This document shows, piece by piece, positions 51,455-60,485 of a DNA stretch of 64,000 nt. The DNA is taken from contig JAGTJL010000010.1 of NCBI GenBank assembly GCA_020746875.1, positions 1 to 64,000 on the forward strand, in the 5' to 3' direction. The notes below the pieces were generated by a model, which ran no database searches, was not told the origin of the DNA, and saw only the letters and a program-made list of their open reading frames with translations. The translations under genes and the position numbers were made by a program. Every line of letters begins with the position of its first letter. Position 1 is the first letter of the stretch. The stretch is from Rhexocercosporidium sp. MPI-PUGE-AT-0058 (lineage: Eukaryota > Ascomycota > Leotiomycetes > Helotiales).

Positions 51455-51518
51455 GTCAGTTGCTCTCTTTTATGTCAGTCAGTCAGTTGAGAGATTTTCT
51501 CAACTGATACTGACTTAG
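51455..51518 (+). repeat. Right subterminal repeats of the hAT element
   Basis: TCAGTTG motifs near 51457 and 51484 and an inverted pair TCAGTTGAGA / TCTCAACTGA at about 51484-51508, a potential hairpin. They correspond to the left subterminal motif set. Confidence 0.65.
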
Positions 51519-51538
51519 CTGACTTATTGGCCACTCTG
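51519..51538 (-). repeat. Right terminal inverted repeat of the hAT element
   Basis: Inverse of 48538-48557, followed by the second AGAGGAAG copy. Confidence 0.93.
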
Positions 51539-51730
51539 AGAGGAAGGGAAGGAAGGTAATAAAGTCGCTATAGTATGCCGCGGGGGTTTGCATTCAAAAG
51601 GTTTAAAATCGACGTTTATAATTAGTCCGAATTCTTTAAATATATTATTAAGAGATACGAGCTTTACCTTCTTTTTAGGGGATAGAGACTTTAAATTATT
51701 AGAATTGAGGTTATTAAGAAAGTGCTTCAT

Positions 51731-52159
51731 TTTTGACTAATGAGGCGCGTCTTAGGAATGTAGGTTGGTTAAGACGACGCGACGCTGTACGAGCGTGAAC
51801 TACTTTCTAATGCAAATTATACATAAATGTATATAAAATAATGCTTCGCCTCCCTGGCTACGGCCGGGCACCCTCCGCCACAGAAAATTCAAGCCATGAG
51901 ATTGGCTGTCGCCGGGCGCGCCACGGGTTTGAGTGTCGTCCAGCTGCTCCTAATAATGTCTAAGTTCCTTTGGCAAGTCATGGCTTGCCAAGATAATCCC
52001 TTAACGACCTACTCATGATGAGACAGGATTGGATAGTACGCGGCTCTGTTTAGTTATAATACACACTAAATTCCCCCACCCTTAACACCAGCCCCCCCTA
52101 TTTTTAAACACTCGTAACTTCACGAACATTGCTTCAATTGATACGAAAACTGCACCAAA
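51731..52159. other. Gap between piggyBac start and Tc1-type pseudogene
   Basis: About 430 bp without a coding frame. It should hold the outer end of the piggyBac element and the outer end of the Tc1-type element. I could not fix a TTAA or TA duplication or an inverted repeat. Base composition is near normal from 51850 on. Confidence 0.4.
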
Positions 52160-53449
52160 ATGACGCGCGCGAATCAAGGATTACGAGGAGCTCGCGGAGG
52201 CAAAGTTCCTGACTCTTTGGAGACTCTTAAGCTGAAGACTCCGCCGAGGGAGGAGTAGGATCCGATTAATAGTCTAGAAGACATTAAAGAGACCTTTAAA
52301 ACTCCCCTTTCACCACCTAAAAAGCGTGTACGAACCGTTTACGACGATGAACACGTTCTTGGTACTGAATTCCCTACTCTTACAAAAGCCGGAGTCAAGT
52401 TTACTATCGATTATCTTAAGGATCGCGGGGAAAAAGCAATTCCTTTAAATAAAGAAGATGTTTTTCTTTTCGCTGGCATATCGTATGCTATAAGTTATCG
52501 AACTCTTAAGGACCCCTCGTCTCGTAAGCTTAATACACGAGTAGAGCTGAATCCTCGACACTAACCACGGGTTATTTCTCTCGAGAAGATACTAAAAATG
52601 GAGAAGATTATAGAGAAAGAGGGGGTTAAAGCTCGCGGGTTGACTTAGGAGCAATTAAGAAGCGAGGTTAGCTTAAATGTCGAAGGCAAGATAGTCTAAA
52701 AGGCTTTAGGATCTCTTAAATATTACAAGTGTATTGCGTGCCGAAAAGGTTAGGTTAACGGAGACATTATAATAAGGAGAGAAGATTACGCACGAGTGAT
52801 GCTTGAACGATACCCTTATTAGTCTAATTAGAAGCATATATGCTTTTCTAATGAAGTCCACTTTAGTTATAGACTAAAAGGACTTCTAAATATTATTCAA
52901 AAAGAAGGTATGCGCTATTGTTAAAGCTATATACAGAATATTTAGTGGCTAAAAAAGAAGAAGGATATTAAGTAAAAGAGGGTTTACAGGTAGTCTTCTA
53001 TTAGCTGGAATCACAAAGGACCGTTTGTCTTTTACGATAGCGGAAACGATAATAGCAAAATAACATAATGTTATTATATTAATTAAATCCTTAAGCCTAT
53101 TGTGTTGCCGTGGATCGAGGCAGGGGAGAAGTTTGTGTTAAAAGAGGACGGAGATTTAAGTCACGGACCTTCGCCTTTTAATATTGTGCGCACTTGGAAA
53201 GAGCGTAATAGTCTTATAAGCTATTTTAATTGTGTTAATTCTCTTGATTTTCCTCCTATTGAGAATATATAGTTAGTTCTAAAGGCGTGGGTACGCAAGA
53301 TGCCTCATTAGGATAAAAAGTCTACGAAGGAGTTAATATTAAAAAGGTGGGATGAGTTGCCGCAAAGTTATATTAATTTGTAAATTAAAACTATTCTAGA
53401 CCGATATAAAGCATGTATCGCTGGACATGGCCAAATGACTGCCTATTAA
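52160..53449 (+). pseudogene. Tc1/mariner-type transposase, RIP-degraded
   Basis: From the ATG at 52160 one frame runs 430 codons to TAA at 53447, interrupted by about 20 TAA/TAG stops at Gln/Trp-like positions. The N-terminal half has a helix-turn-helix-like region (LTKAGVKFTIDYLKDRG). The C-terminal half fits the DDE_3 fold: FSNEVHFSYRLKG (first catalytic Asp expected where Asn stands), KEDGDLSHGPS (second), and LDFPPIENI (third). The family moves DNA by cut-and-paste at TA sites. The frame has no visible indels, so mutation is by RIP-type transitions only. The element ends were not located. Confidence 0.78.
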
Positions 53450-53620
53450 ATTTATATATATATTATTTTAATTAGTTGTAGAGCAATTTAAGCAAAAGTA
53501 GCGGAAATAAGGGAAATTTCGCTTATTTTGGTATATTATGACTAAACGGAGTCGCGTGGACAGCTAGTTTGCAGCGTTTGCCAGCGCGTTTCCTCTGGCA
53601 TAAGCCTCCGAGCGGCATCA

Positions 53621-54784
53621 ATGGGCAGTCCTGTCCCCTCCTTCGATTCGCAGTGGGATCCATTCGAGGATCCTAGCCAGGAACATACACAGGCAGATAA
53701 TGGCTGGGATATACAATACTCAATCGAGTGGAAGGTGGCAGTGAATAACAGGGCAATAATGCCGAAGATTACAGAGCCGGAAATAGTCCTAGAACCTGCT
53801 GACTACTGGGAACGCTTCCTCGAGCCTAAATTGGAAAACTTTTTGCGCAAAAAGAACAGATCCCTTCGGTCCGAAAGTACCACGGTTGTGGTTTCAGTTA
53901 CGGCGCGCTCAACCCCTGCTCTTACAAAGCTTTTCGATAACATATCTATTAACTGGACGTTATAGAGAAACAACTCATTGACTGGGGCGAACTGTTTCGC
54001 GCAGGTAAGAAACTCAGAGTAAACCTCTCATTCAATTACATAGACGCCCCGCAGCCGACAACTACCTCATTATAAAGAACAGAAAGAAGAGGCCGTCTAT
54101 CCAGAACACAACAAATGCTTGCTGAGCGAGATGAGCAGCTGGGTGCAGAAGAGGCAGCTTCCGGACAACCATCTCTTTGGGCAAGCGTATACAGATATTT
54201 TCGCTGTCCTGGCTATCCATGTCAGCTGGGACTATATTGCTGGGTTGACCCTGATGGCAAAAAAACATTACAAACTTTTGAGGCCGGACATAGAGAGCCT
54301 TGTTGAGTACGCGCAAGAAGGTCACATTTTGGAGTCACATGAACATGTGCCCATAGATATTCGTCAGAAGCTGTATGACAGGGAAAAGGAGTCCCTCGAG
54401 ACGCATAAAAAAGCGACGACGTCCGGAGCACACCTTCCCATCACTATCACTGTGCTGCCTGCACCAGCTGGGACCCCAGCTCCTGAGATACCTTCAAAGT
54501 CTATTCCAATCGATCGTCTCGATATCCCTGGTCAATTAGAGGAGCACGTAGAAGACTACTGTGCTTGGCACGAATCGAGGGTCAAGACGCCAAGATGGAA
54601 GGCGGACTGTAGAAAAGCGTGCGATGTAATAATAAAACATGAAGTAGACCTGAATCAGATCCGCTGTGATCGAGATCCTCAATTTCTAATTGACGAAGGC
54701 GTTTTGAAAGGGACTGCAAAGCGGGTTGTGAGTGATATCGACTACTGGTTCGAGACGACCAAGCGACGGAGGATTGAGGAATAA
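53621..54784 (+). pseudogene. Gene of unknown function with two frameshifts and one stop
   Basis: Starts MGSPVPSFDSQWDPFED at 53621. The first frame ends at 53965, but the text continues one frame over as VIEKQLIDWGELFRAG, implying one lost base near 53958. It passes a TAA at about 54074 and reads to WVDPDGKK near 54260, then changes frame at an A7 run (54258-54264) and continues HYKLLRPDIESLVEY to the stop at 54782. Features are a Cys-containing middle (YFRCPGYPCQLG), a Pro-rich linker (PAPAGTPAPE) and a C-terminal charged domain (EEHVEDYCAWHESRVKTP). No enzymatic motif is seen and the family is not recognised. It has normal base composition and little RIP. Its position between transposon relics suggests association with mobile DNA, but this is inference. 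The single-base differences could also be assembly errors. Confidence 0.6.
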
Positions 54785-54874
54785 CCAAACTGAAGAGGAG
54801 GGACATGTGCTCATACATTGCTATAATTTGCTCTACTAAAAACTCTAAATTTCAAATTATTGCTGCCCTCTGGC

Positions 54875-55844
54875 TTATAGCTCTTCGATGGTTAATCCTG
54901 CATGTCTAAAATGGCCTCTAACACTATGACTATTTCCACTAACAACGTCAATGCACCATCTTAAAAAGGAATCAAAGCCTTGGTCTGAGTGTTCTTCATA
55001 ACTCTGCCAGTTACGCTTGATGAAGGCTTTCAACTCTGCAAAAAAACTCCTCAATTAGATTAAAATCGGGTGAGTATGGCGGTAGATAGACTAGCTTTAC
55101 ACCAGCATCCCGACACATCTGTTTAATACGTGCTGTGTGATAGATAGAGGCATTGTCCATGACAAGAACCGAGTTTGGCCCTGGCCACGGACTACACGAA
55201 GGAAGGAGCTACTCTATGAATTCCTCAAAGACAGCAGCGTTTGTAGATCCATGGAAGACGCGAACAAGTAAAATACCATCCTGTGTATATGCTGGCAGAA
55301 TTTGAAATCGTTGCTCACGCTGAAAGCGGGCAACCTGAACTGGGGTTACACCAAGGGGAGCCCATCCTGTACGTCTGTATCCGATCCGTTTGTCGCAGCC
55401 AGATTCATCTACGAACACAAATTGCCACGAGCGGATATGCGATGTGTTATGCCAGTACAAGTCGCGGAGGTCTGCATTCCGTCCCTTTGCTATACGACGA
55501 ATTGTTTTTTTACTCCAGCCGATAGATTTTAGCGCTCTGGCTATGCTGTAAGTTGTTACTTGTACCTTGAACCTGTCCCAAACGAAGAGAACCATCTCCT
55601 CCAGATAAAGCCCAGGATCTTTTAGCAGATATTTACAAAGAGCATCTATTATCGGAGGTGTAATGCTTCGGGGTCGTCCGACGGCATTCGGAGAGGTTTT
55701 GGGAAGACCTTTCGACCTTTTTCGATGGATAGCACGCCGACTGCAGCCTGCAACGTTAGCTATCTGCTGAGCCTTGAATGGAACCTTGCTCGCGATCATA
55801 TCGCCAATTATTACGTGCTGCGACTCTACAAGATGTGGCGCCAT
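54875..55844 (-). pseudogene. Tc1/mariner-type transposase with one stop and one frameshift
   Basis: Reading from the ATG at 55844: an N-terminal helix-turn-helix (QQIANVAGCSRRAIHRKR), a GRPRS linker near 55680, then a second HTH-like region. The DDE catalytic core follows: FVDESGCDKR (first Asp), then VLVMDNASIYH (second Asp), then YSPDFNLIEEFF (third acidic residue). All three acidic residues are intact. The frame breaks at a TAG after EEFIE (55206-55208) and at a run of seven T (one T too many) right after NLIEEF, near 55044. After that shift it continues AELKAFIKRNW to a TAA at 54875-54877. Little RIP, so decay is recent or slow. An in-frame extension up to 55943 lacks an ATG. Confidence 0.82.
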
Positions 55845-56020
55845 CCTGGGGAGGGAATTGCCTTTGCCTTTGAGCGTGACACCTTCGTTGGCATTTTCCC
55901 CGGAGGCCCGTGCGCCTGTGTTGAGCCTCAGATTAACCCGCACGACGAGTTCCCTTCAATCAGAAGTCCTAACTTGGTGGCAGCGATTTGAATTTCCGCG
56001 CGAAGCATTCGTTGACGCTG

Positions 56021-56298
56021 CTTAGAATAAGACACGGTAATTACCATAGAATTCGAATCTGACGCATTATATAGCTAACATATTATTGCCAGACTACCAA
56101 TAAATGGTTGCCACGATGTTAACGCATAGAACTCGTTCAGGCACCAGCAAGGCGAGGAGGGCGACAGACTTCTTAAAACCATAGAGAGAGCCCTTCGAAA
56201 ACAATGGATCACTCCGTCAATCGTTTAGGCTCTATTTTCGTGCCTACACCGAACTCATACCTCCAGCTCGTCTGCCACTCATCCCAACTACCTCTTTG
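56021..56298 (+). promoter_or_regulatory. Upstream region of the vWA-peptidase gene
   Basis: Non-coding. TATATAG at about 56069 is the only TATA-like motif, over 200 bp from the start codon. The 40 bp before the ATG are pyrimidine-rich (CATCCCAACTACCTCTTTG), common in fungal promoters. No palindromic operator is evident. Confidence 0.3.
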
Positions 56299-58452
56299 AT
56301 GCTCGCGATGTCTGACCGGTCGCCCGACACGGTGTTCGGCTGCCTCCTCGATGTATCCGGCTCTATGCGCGAGGCTTTAGAGACCGGCCGTTCTGATGAA
56401 CATACAATCGAGCGCCTACGTGCCGTGCTCCGTGCAGCGTTGAAGCTTGCTCAAGCAGAGCTACGGCGCGATCCCCAAGCTCTCGCATTCGTTGGCGTGT
56501 TCGGACTATACGTTGATACTAAATGCCCGCCGGTGGTGGATCTGTGCGGCATCGTCAAAGCACTCCTCGGTGGCTATCAAGATCACCGGACCGGCCACGA
56601 ACTTCTCATCGCGCTGGCGAACCAAAACAATCTGGCGCACATCACAAAGTATATACGGACGAAGCTCTCTGACGATCAGGCGCGCATCGTTTATGTTCAT
56701 CTGCGGCTGCACCCGGACCGTGTTGCCGAATTCGTCGATGCGATCCCCGCTGAAGAAAGGCTCCAGAACTTTCGGAATAAGTCTCGAGGAGCGGGTGCGA
56801 CTATCGGCGCTGTGCTTGGCACGATGGTCCTTGGCCCGCCCGGCGCTTTCATCGGCGGTAGTATTGGCAGTATTGCTGGGAACGAAGGCGCAGCTTACGC
56901 TGAGGATAACGCGGTGGACCGCTCAGACGCTTTACAGCTTGCGCGCTGCATTTGCGACGAGTGGTTGCTAGATTTTTCCAACCTTGAGCCGCGCCCAGTT
57001 GCTGATGTCGTCGACCTGTTGCAGCAACTGCAAGACCACCCGGCGGCTGGCGGCGGTGATCAAGGACTAGGACCAGACAAGAGAACTGTGCTAGACACGC
57101 TACGCGAGTATATGTACGGCAACACGCCAATGCGAGATACGCTGACGGAGTCGCTCGCAGTGTTTCGTAAGTATCCTATCGTCAAGCAACGAGTACTCGT
57201 ACTGGTGTCGGATGGCGAGTCGACTGACGGCAACCCGCTGCCAATTGCTTGCGAGTTGCAGAAGGAGAAGGTTATCTTGGCAGCAGTATACCTCACCAGC
57301 GACCCGGCAATGCCTCGTCGCCGCCTCTATGACCGACCGGCCGAGGACTGGAACGCGGGTCAGCGCACCCTCTTCAGCATGGCGGCCAGAGTCGACTGTG
57401 CTGAACATCCGATACCAGTGCTCGCATCGATAGGCTGGGAGGTCCCCTCGTCCGCTGAGTGCGGGCTGTATACCATAGCGTGCAGCTCGGCAGTGCTCGA
57501 CGAGTTCTGCTCGATATTGCTGTCTGCGCGCTTCGGCTCTGCAGACGCGCTGCTAGATGTTGTAGGCCGTGTGCAGCTCGACGCGTACATCAGTCAGAAG
57601 CATGTACGCTCTGCCAGAAAACCTTCTAACCAACGCCGTTCGCCGACTTGCTACGCACACGCTACCGCTGCAGTGATTCATATGGCACTCCTTCGCATCG
57701 TCGGTCTTGATGCAGGCTATCCGATGATTAAAGACATTCGTAGAAAGATTGTAAGGCAGTTTCGACCAAATCAAGGTGGATGGGACATGGAGGAGATGCT
57801 AAGGATGGCAACCACTTGGTATCGCCCACTCCAATTCCGCAAGGTGGACGAGGACGGCGCACGCCAGGCGGTGTTACACCGGCGTCCAGTGTTAACTACG
57901 TTCTACCTCTCAGAGTCGGGCTGGGACACGTTCACGCAGCACTTTGAGTCTGTAGCTACTTCTAGCTCGGTACTTATGCGTGATCATATGACGTCGCACC
58001 GCTTGTTGCCCGACGATGGCGGTCACGCCGTTGTCCTGTTCAAGTGTGATCCTCACTCGCTCACGTTCCTCAACTCGTGGGGCAAGGAGTGGGGCAATAA
58101 GGGCAGCTTTAGTATCGAAGATCACACTGTGCTGGAGCTAGATGACGCATCGGAGGCGACTAGCGTATGCTTCTACGACGTGTACTGGCTAGAGGAGGAC
58201 CTGACTGCTATAGAGCAGCAAGCGTACAATCTCAAAGTAGATGAGGAGTTGCATGCCCGCGCCGAGAAGTATCCCAGCATCCTCGAGCTCGAGGCGCGCT
58301 GTCCTCACTGCCACGTCAATTCGCCTATCGCCGACTTTACTGGCAGCATCCGCGAGGCGGTATGTCCACGCTGTCACAAGTCATTCGCGCCGCAGCCAGG
58401 CCACCTGGTACAGGCGCTGTACGCGCGCGCAGGTCTTAACGACGCAGAGTGA
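56299..58452 (+). CDS. vWA domain - papain-like cysteine peptidase - zinc ribbon protein, 717 aa, intronless
   Basis: Starts at the ATG at 56299 (in-frame TTG just before is not used). N-terminal von Willebrand A fold with MIDAS motif DVSGSM at residues 18-23 and a later strand RVLVLVSDGESTDGNP near 299-313. Between them is an insert with a Gly/Ala-rich stretch (about 163-200, GAVLGTMVLGPPGAFIGGSI) like a glycine-zipper membrane segment. The second half is a C1 (papain) peptidase: Q445, C451 in SPTCYAHATAAV, H576 in DDGGHAVVLF, N592 in FLNSWGKEWGNKG. The oxyanion Gln, Cys, His and Asn are all present. The C-terminus has a zinc ribbon, C668-X2-C671 and C689-X2-C692. The vWA part may bind a partner through a metal ion and the peptidase may act on it. 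No signal peptide is seen, so it is probably cytosolic or membrane-associated. No RIP, no introns, more GC than its neighbours. The exact role is unknown. Confidence 0.87.
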   Translation: MLAMSDRSPDTVFGCLLDVSGSMREALETGRSDEHTIERLRAVLRAALKLAQAELRRDPQALAFVGVFGLYVDTKCPPVVDLCGIVKALLGGYQDHRTGHELLIALANQNNLAHITKYIRTKLSDDQARIVYVHLRLHPDRVAEFVDAIPAEERLQNFRNKSRGAGATIGAVLGTMVLGPPGAFIGGSIGSIAGNEGAAYAEDNAVDRSDALQLARCICDEWLLDFSNLEPRPVADVVDLLQQLQDHPAAGGGDQGLGPDKRTVLDTLREYMYGNTPMRDTLTESLAVFRKYPIVKQRVLVLVSDGESTDGNPLPIACELQKEKVILAAVYLTSDPAMPRRRLYDRPAEDWNAGQRTLFSMAARVDCAEHPIPVLASIGWEVPSSAECGLYTIACSSAVLDEFCSILLSARFGSADALLDVVGRVQLDAYISQKHVRSARKPSNQRRSPTCYAHATAAVIHMALLRIVGLDAGYPMIKDIRRKIVRQFRPNQGGWDMEEMLRMATTWYRPLQFRKVDEDGARQAVLHRRPVLTTFYLSESGWDTFTQHFESVATSSSVLMRDHMTSHRLLPDDGGHAVVLFKCDPHSLTFLNSWGKEWGNKGSFSIEDHTVLELDDASEATSVCFYDVYWLEEDLTAIEQQAYNLKVDEELHARAEKYPSILELEARCPHCHVNSPIADFTGSIREAVCPRCHKSFAPQPGHLVQALYARAGLNDAE

Positions 58453-59496
58453 AGTAGAAGCGTACTGATTACTCGAAAGATGATTTCTGAGTGCCTCAGG
58501 ATGAAGCCGATTTTACAAGCGACTGTATTAGGGAATTGGCTCGTCGAGAAAACTGACTGTCACAGAGATCAGGGCTGTTGTTGGCTGGTTGTTGGGGAAT
58601 ATATTTTCCCTCCTATTTTGGTATTTTAGGAGTGCATTGTGCAAGCATGAGTGATGTTAAGATTAGTTATTCAGTATCGTTAGGTTGTCAGAAATGGAAA
58701 TGTCATCCCTATGATCCAAAACCTGCCAGGTGAAATCGGATGCCGATTTTTGCCGGTGTCAGCCAAATCCTCAGCAATCCACTTTCAGCGCTGACCCCCA
58801 CAGAGCATGGGTGCAAGAATGCTTCAGCTAGGTCGTAATGGATCTAGCGTAGTTTGATGTGGGTCCGAAAAATTAGAACAAAGAGAGTCAAGTGCGACAC
58901 TAGTTTCGCCACCTACTGTATCTATTTGTTTTATGCTTATAAAACGTGAAAAAAGCTTAATAGCGGTGTCGCATATTAGGGGGTATTTTTATGGCGTAAA
59001 AGGAGGCTTTCTTTAAGTTCAAGTAGTGGCGACGACGCGATAATTAATTTCGGAATTGATAGCTTAACATAACTGAAACAAAAATAAAGATAAATATAAA
59101 GCGTCTACGGGTTTAAAGTTGCTTAAAGTCGAAGTACCTACGATTTGTCTCGAGGGCATCTCGTGACGCAGGGAAAGACGTTAGAACCTTGCCGTAAAAA
59201 TGTGTAGGATGAGTTCTCAAACTGCATCCCTTGTAATTGACGTTCAAACTATCTTTCGAGCACAATTTTGAAGAATGAAAAAGAGAAGCCCTATCGAGAT
59301 ATTTTGCAAGAGCAACAAGACCACAGAAATCTTTACGGACAAAATTTGTGTCATGCACACTTCACTCTACTCTAGATGTTGGGATGAGCCATCATAAATC
59401 CATCTTTGTGATGAGGATCCCTGCCGACGACGCAAATCTCAGAGTCTGCGTCCCTGCACAATGCTAGAAAGTATCCTCATTCTTCAACTCCAAAAC
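58453..59496. other. Non-coding stretch with AT-rich relic
   Basis: No convincing gene. 58453-58850 looks like 3' flank. At 58860-59110 there is an AT-rich patch where TGCGACAC (58893-58900) and its inverse GTGTCGCA (58966-58973) lie 65 bp apart. Read on the minus strand, TACAGTAGGTGGCGAAAC (ending about 58921) resembles the end of a Tc1/mariner-type inverted repeat next to TA, but I found no partner end. 59113-59358 on the minus strand is open but without recognisable features. Confidence 0.35.
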
Positions 59497-59964
59497 TTAA
59501 TTGAATTCGAGAGCGTAAAGCGTGTCAAAACAAGTGGAGCGACCACACCAACGTGTCGAAGCCCTAGACGACTGTTCAACATCCTGAACTCCGAAGATAC
59601 TGAAGGCTATGATGACTGCATGATTCGCACGGCAGCATTTTGTACCTAGCAGGAGAGCGTGGCTATGGAACTGCCGGCAAAGCTGAAGAAATGTGGTCAT
59701 GTAAGTTACTCCGCGTCGAATATTAGAGAACATAGGTCCAGATAAACTCGAAGTGACCAATGTGTAGAGGTATTTGAAGACTCTTCTGACGAAGGTTCTG
59801 TAGAAGAATACACAAATGATGAAGAGGACGACGGCTATGAAGAGCTGGAGGAAGATAGTCAAAACATACCTCTTTTGATGTGATTGCTTCTCAGCACTAG
59901 GGAGAAGCGAGACCTTGACTTCCTCTTCGTGGGTCTCACCGAAGATCAAATGATGTTCATGCAT
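59497..59964 (-). CDS. Hypothetical small protein with one membrane segment (doubtful)
   Basis: Open frame of 155 codons from ATG at 59964. The N-terminus is charged (GETHEEEVKVSLLPSAEK), followed by a strong hydrophobic segment (about residues 35-57, TIFLQLFIAVVLFIICVFFY) that could be a single membrane anchor, then an unremarkable Cys-containing tail. The layout of a charged start plus one membrane segment recalls UstYa-type proteins, but the HXXHC motifs of that family are absent downstream. It may be the first exon of a decayed gene or no gene. No homolog is recognised. Confidence 0.3.
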   Translation of the reverse strand: MHEHHLIFGETHEEEVKVSLLPSAEKQSHQKRYVLTIFLQLFIAVVLFIICVFFYRTFVRRVFKYLYTLVTSSLSGPMFSNIRRGVTYMTTFLQLCRQFHSHALLLGTKCCRANHAVIIAFSIFGVQDVEQSSRASTRWCGRSTCFDTLYALEFN

Positions 59965-60485
59965 GAATCATGCTTCGGACCCATGAGAATAGAACAGCTA
60001 GGAGAACTTAATTCTGATCTTCGGTCGGTGTATCTTAGCAGTACTCGGCTTTTCTAAAACACCGACAAGCCTGATATTTTTTTCGTGGCTCGTTACGATT
60101 ACATGGCAAATTCTATGACAGGCTCAAATTACTCTCTTCCCTTGCGAATTTCATTCATAAAACTACATATGCCCCCAAGAGGTTGATGTTTTCAGTAAAT
60201 GAGATGTTTCTACTGTAGTGATTGTCGGTGTTCCAACCTTCAATGGTCGCAATTGAAAAGGTACGAAGCTTCGCCCCCGCCCTTAAGCGAACTCGGCTAT
60301 TCCAGTATGTAAACAGATAACTACCTATCGGCCCGCCAGACACTCTACTCCTGTGAGACTTCAATGACTTCCGAGCATCGGAATAAATGTCTGGAGTGTT
60401 AAGCCAACTCATCGAATCCTCAAAGATACTGTTAAGGGGGAATGAATTGGCTACTACTGAAAAAAGGTGTGTCTGCAATGCCCTT
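59965..60485. other. Intergenic region 3' of the dehydrogenase gene
   Basis: About 520 bp with normal base composition and no supported coding frame. It includes the probable 3' untranslated region of the dehydrogenase (minus strand). No repeat or RNA gene seen. Confidence 0.4.

Larger units (their letters stand above)
48538..51538 (+). mobile_element. Complete hAT-superfamily DNA transposon, 3001 bp
   Basis: Perfect 8-bp target duplication AGAGGAAG (48530-48537 and 51539-51546), the hAT signature length. Terminal inverted repeats of 20 bp match at 18 positions and begin CAG(G/A)G. It holds one spliceable transposase gene. Base composition is normal and no RIP-type stops occur, in sharp contrast to the surrounding piggyBac gene. 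It looks young, and possibly autonomous. Removing it with one duplication copy restores the piggyBac reading phase exactly. Confidence 0.95.
47195..51730 (-). pseudogene. piggyBac-type transposase pseudogene (DDE_Tnp_1_7-like), split by hAT insertion
   Basis: On the minus strand, from the ATG at 51730, the frame reads to 51547, jumps over the hAT element, and continues in the same phase from 48537 to about 47400. The joined text fits piggyBac transposases: PFDYFTLFFTPTLL, then GIYDELRINLY, KLTPTGSFIRSL, YLNNYFTLMPLFKELR, DYNRYIRGINLANQ, and in a shifted frame PLFY, stop, LLNISYINVYKLY. All three positions where the family has catalytic Asp read Asn: 48083-48085, 47789-47791 and 47399-47401. 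A frameshift lies near 47360-47385. The C-terminal end is cut by element G. Stops are RIP-type. Confidence 0.83.

Noticed and set aside
47195..51850. TTAA duplication and inverted repeats of the piggyBac element
   Set aside because: Several TTAA sites exist but no matching pair of ends could be shown; the left end is outside the window.
56447..58468. Several open frames in other frames and on the other strand of the vWA-peptidase gene
   Set aside because: GC-rich coding sequence gives long shadows; none has recognisable motifs, while the main frame has two complete domains.
59497..59964. UstYa-family (DUF3328) identity for the small membrane-type frame
   Set aside because: Charged start and single membrane segment fit, but the HXXHC motifs that define the family are not found downstream in any frame.
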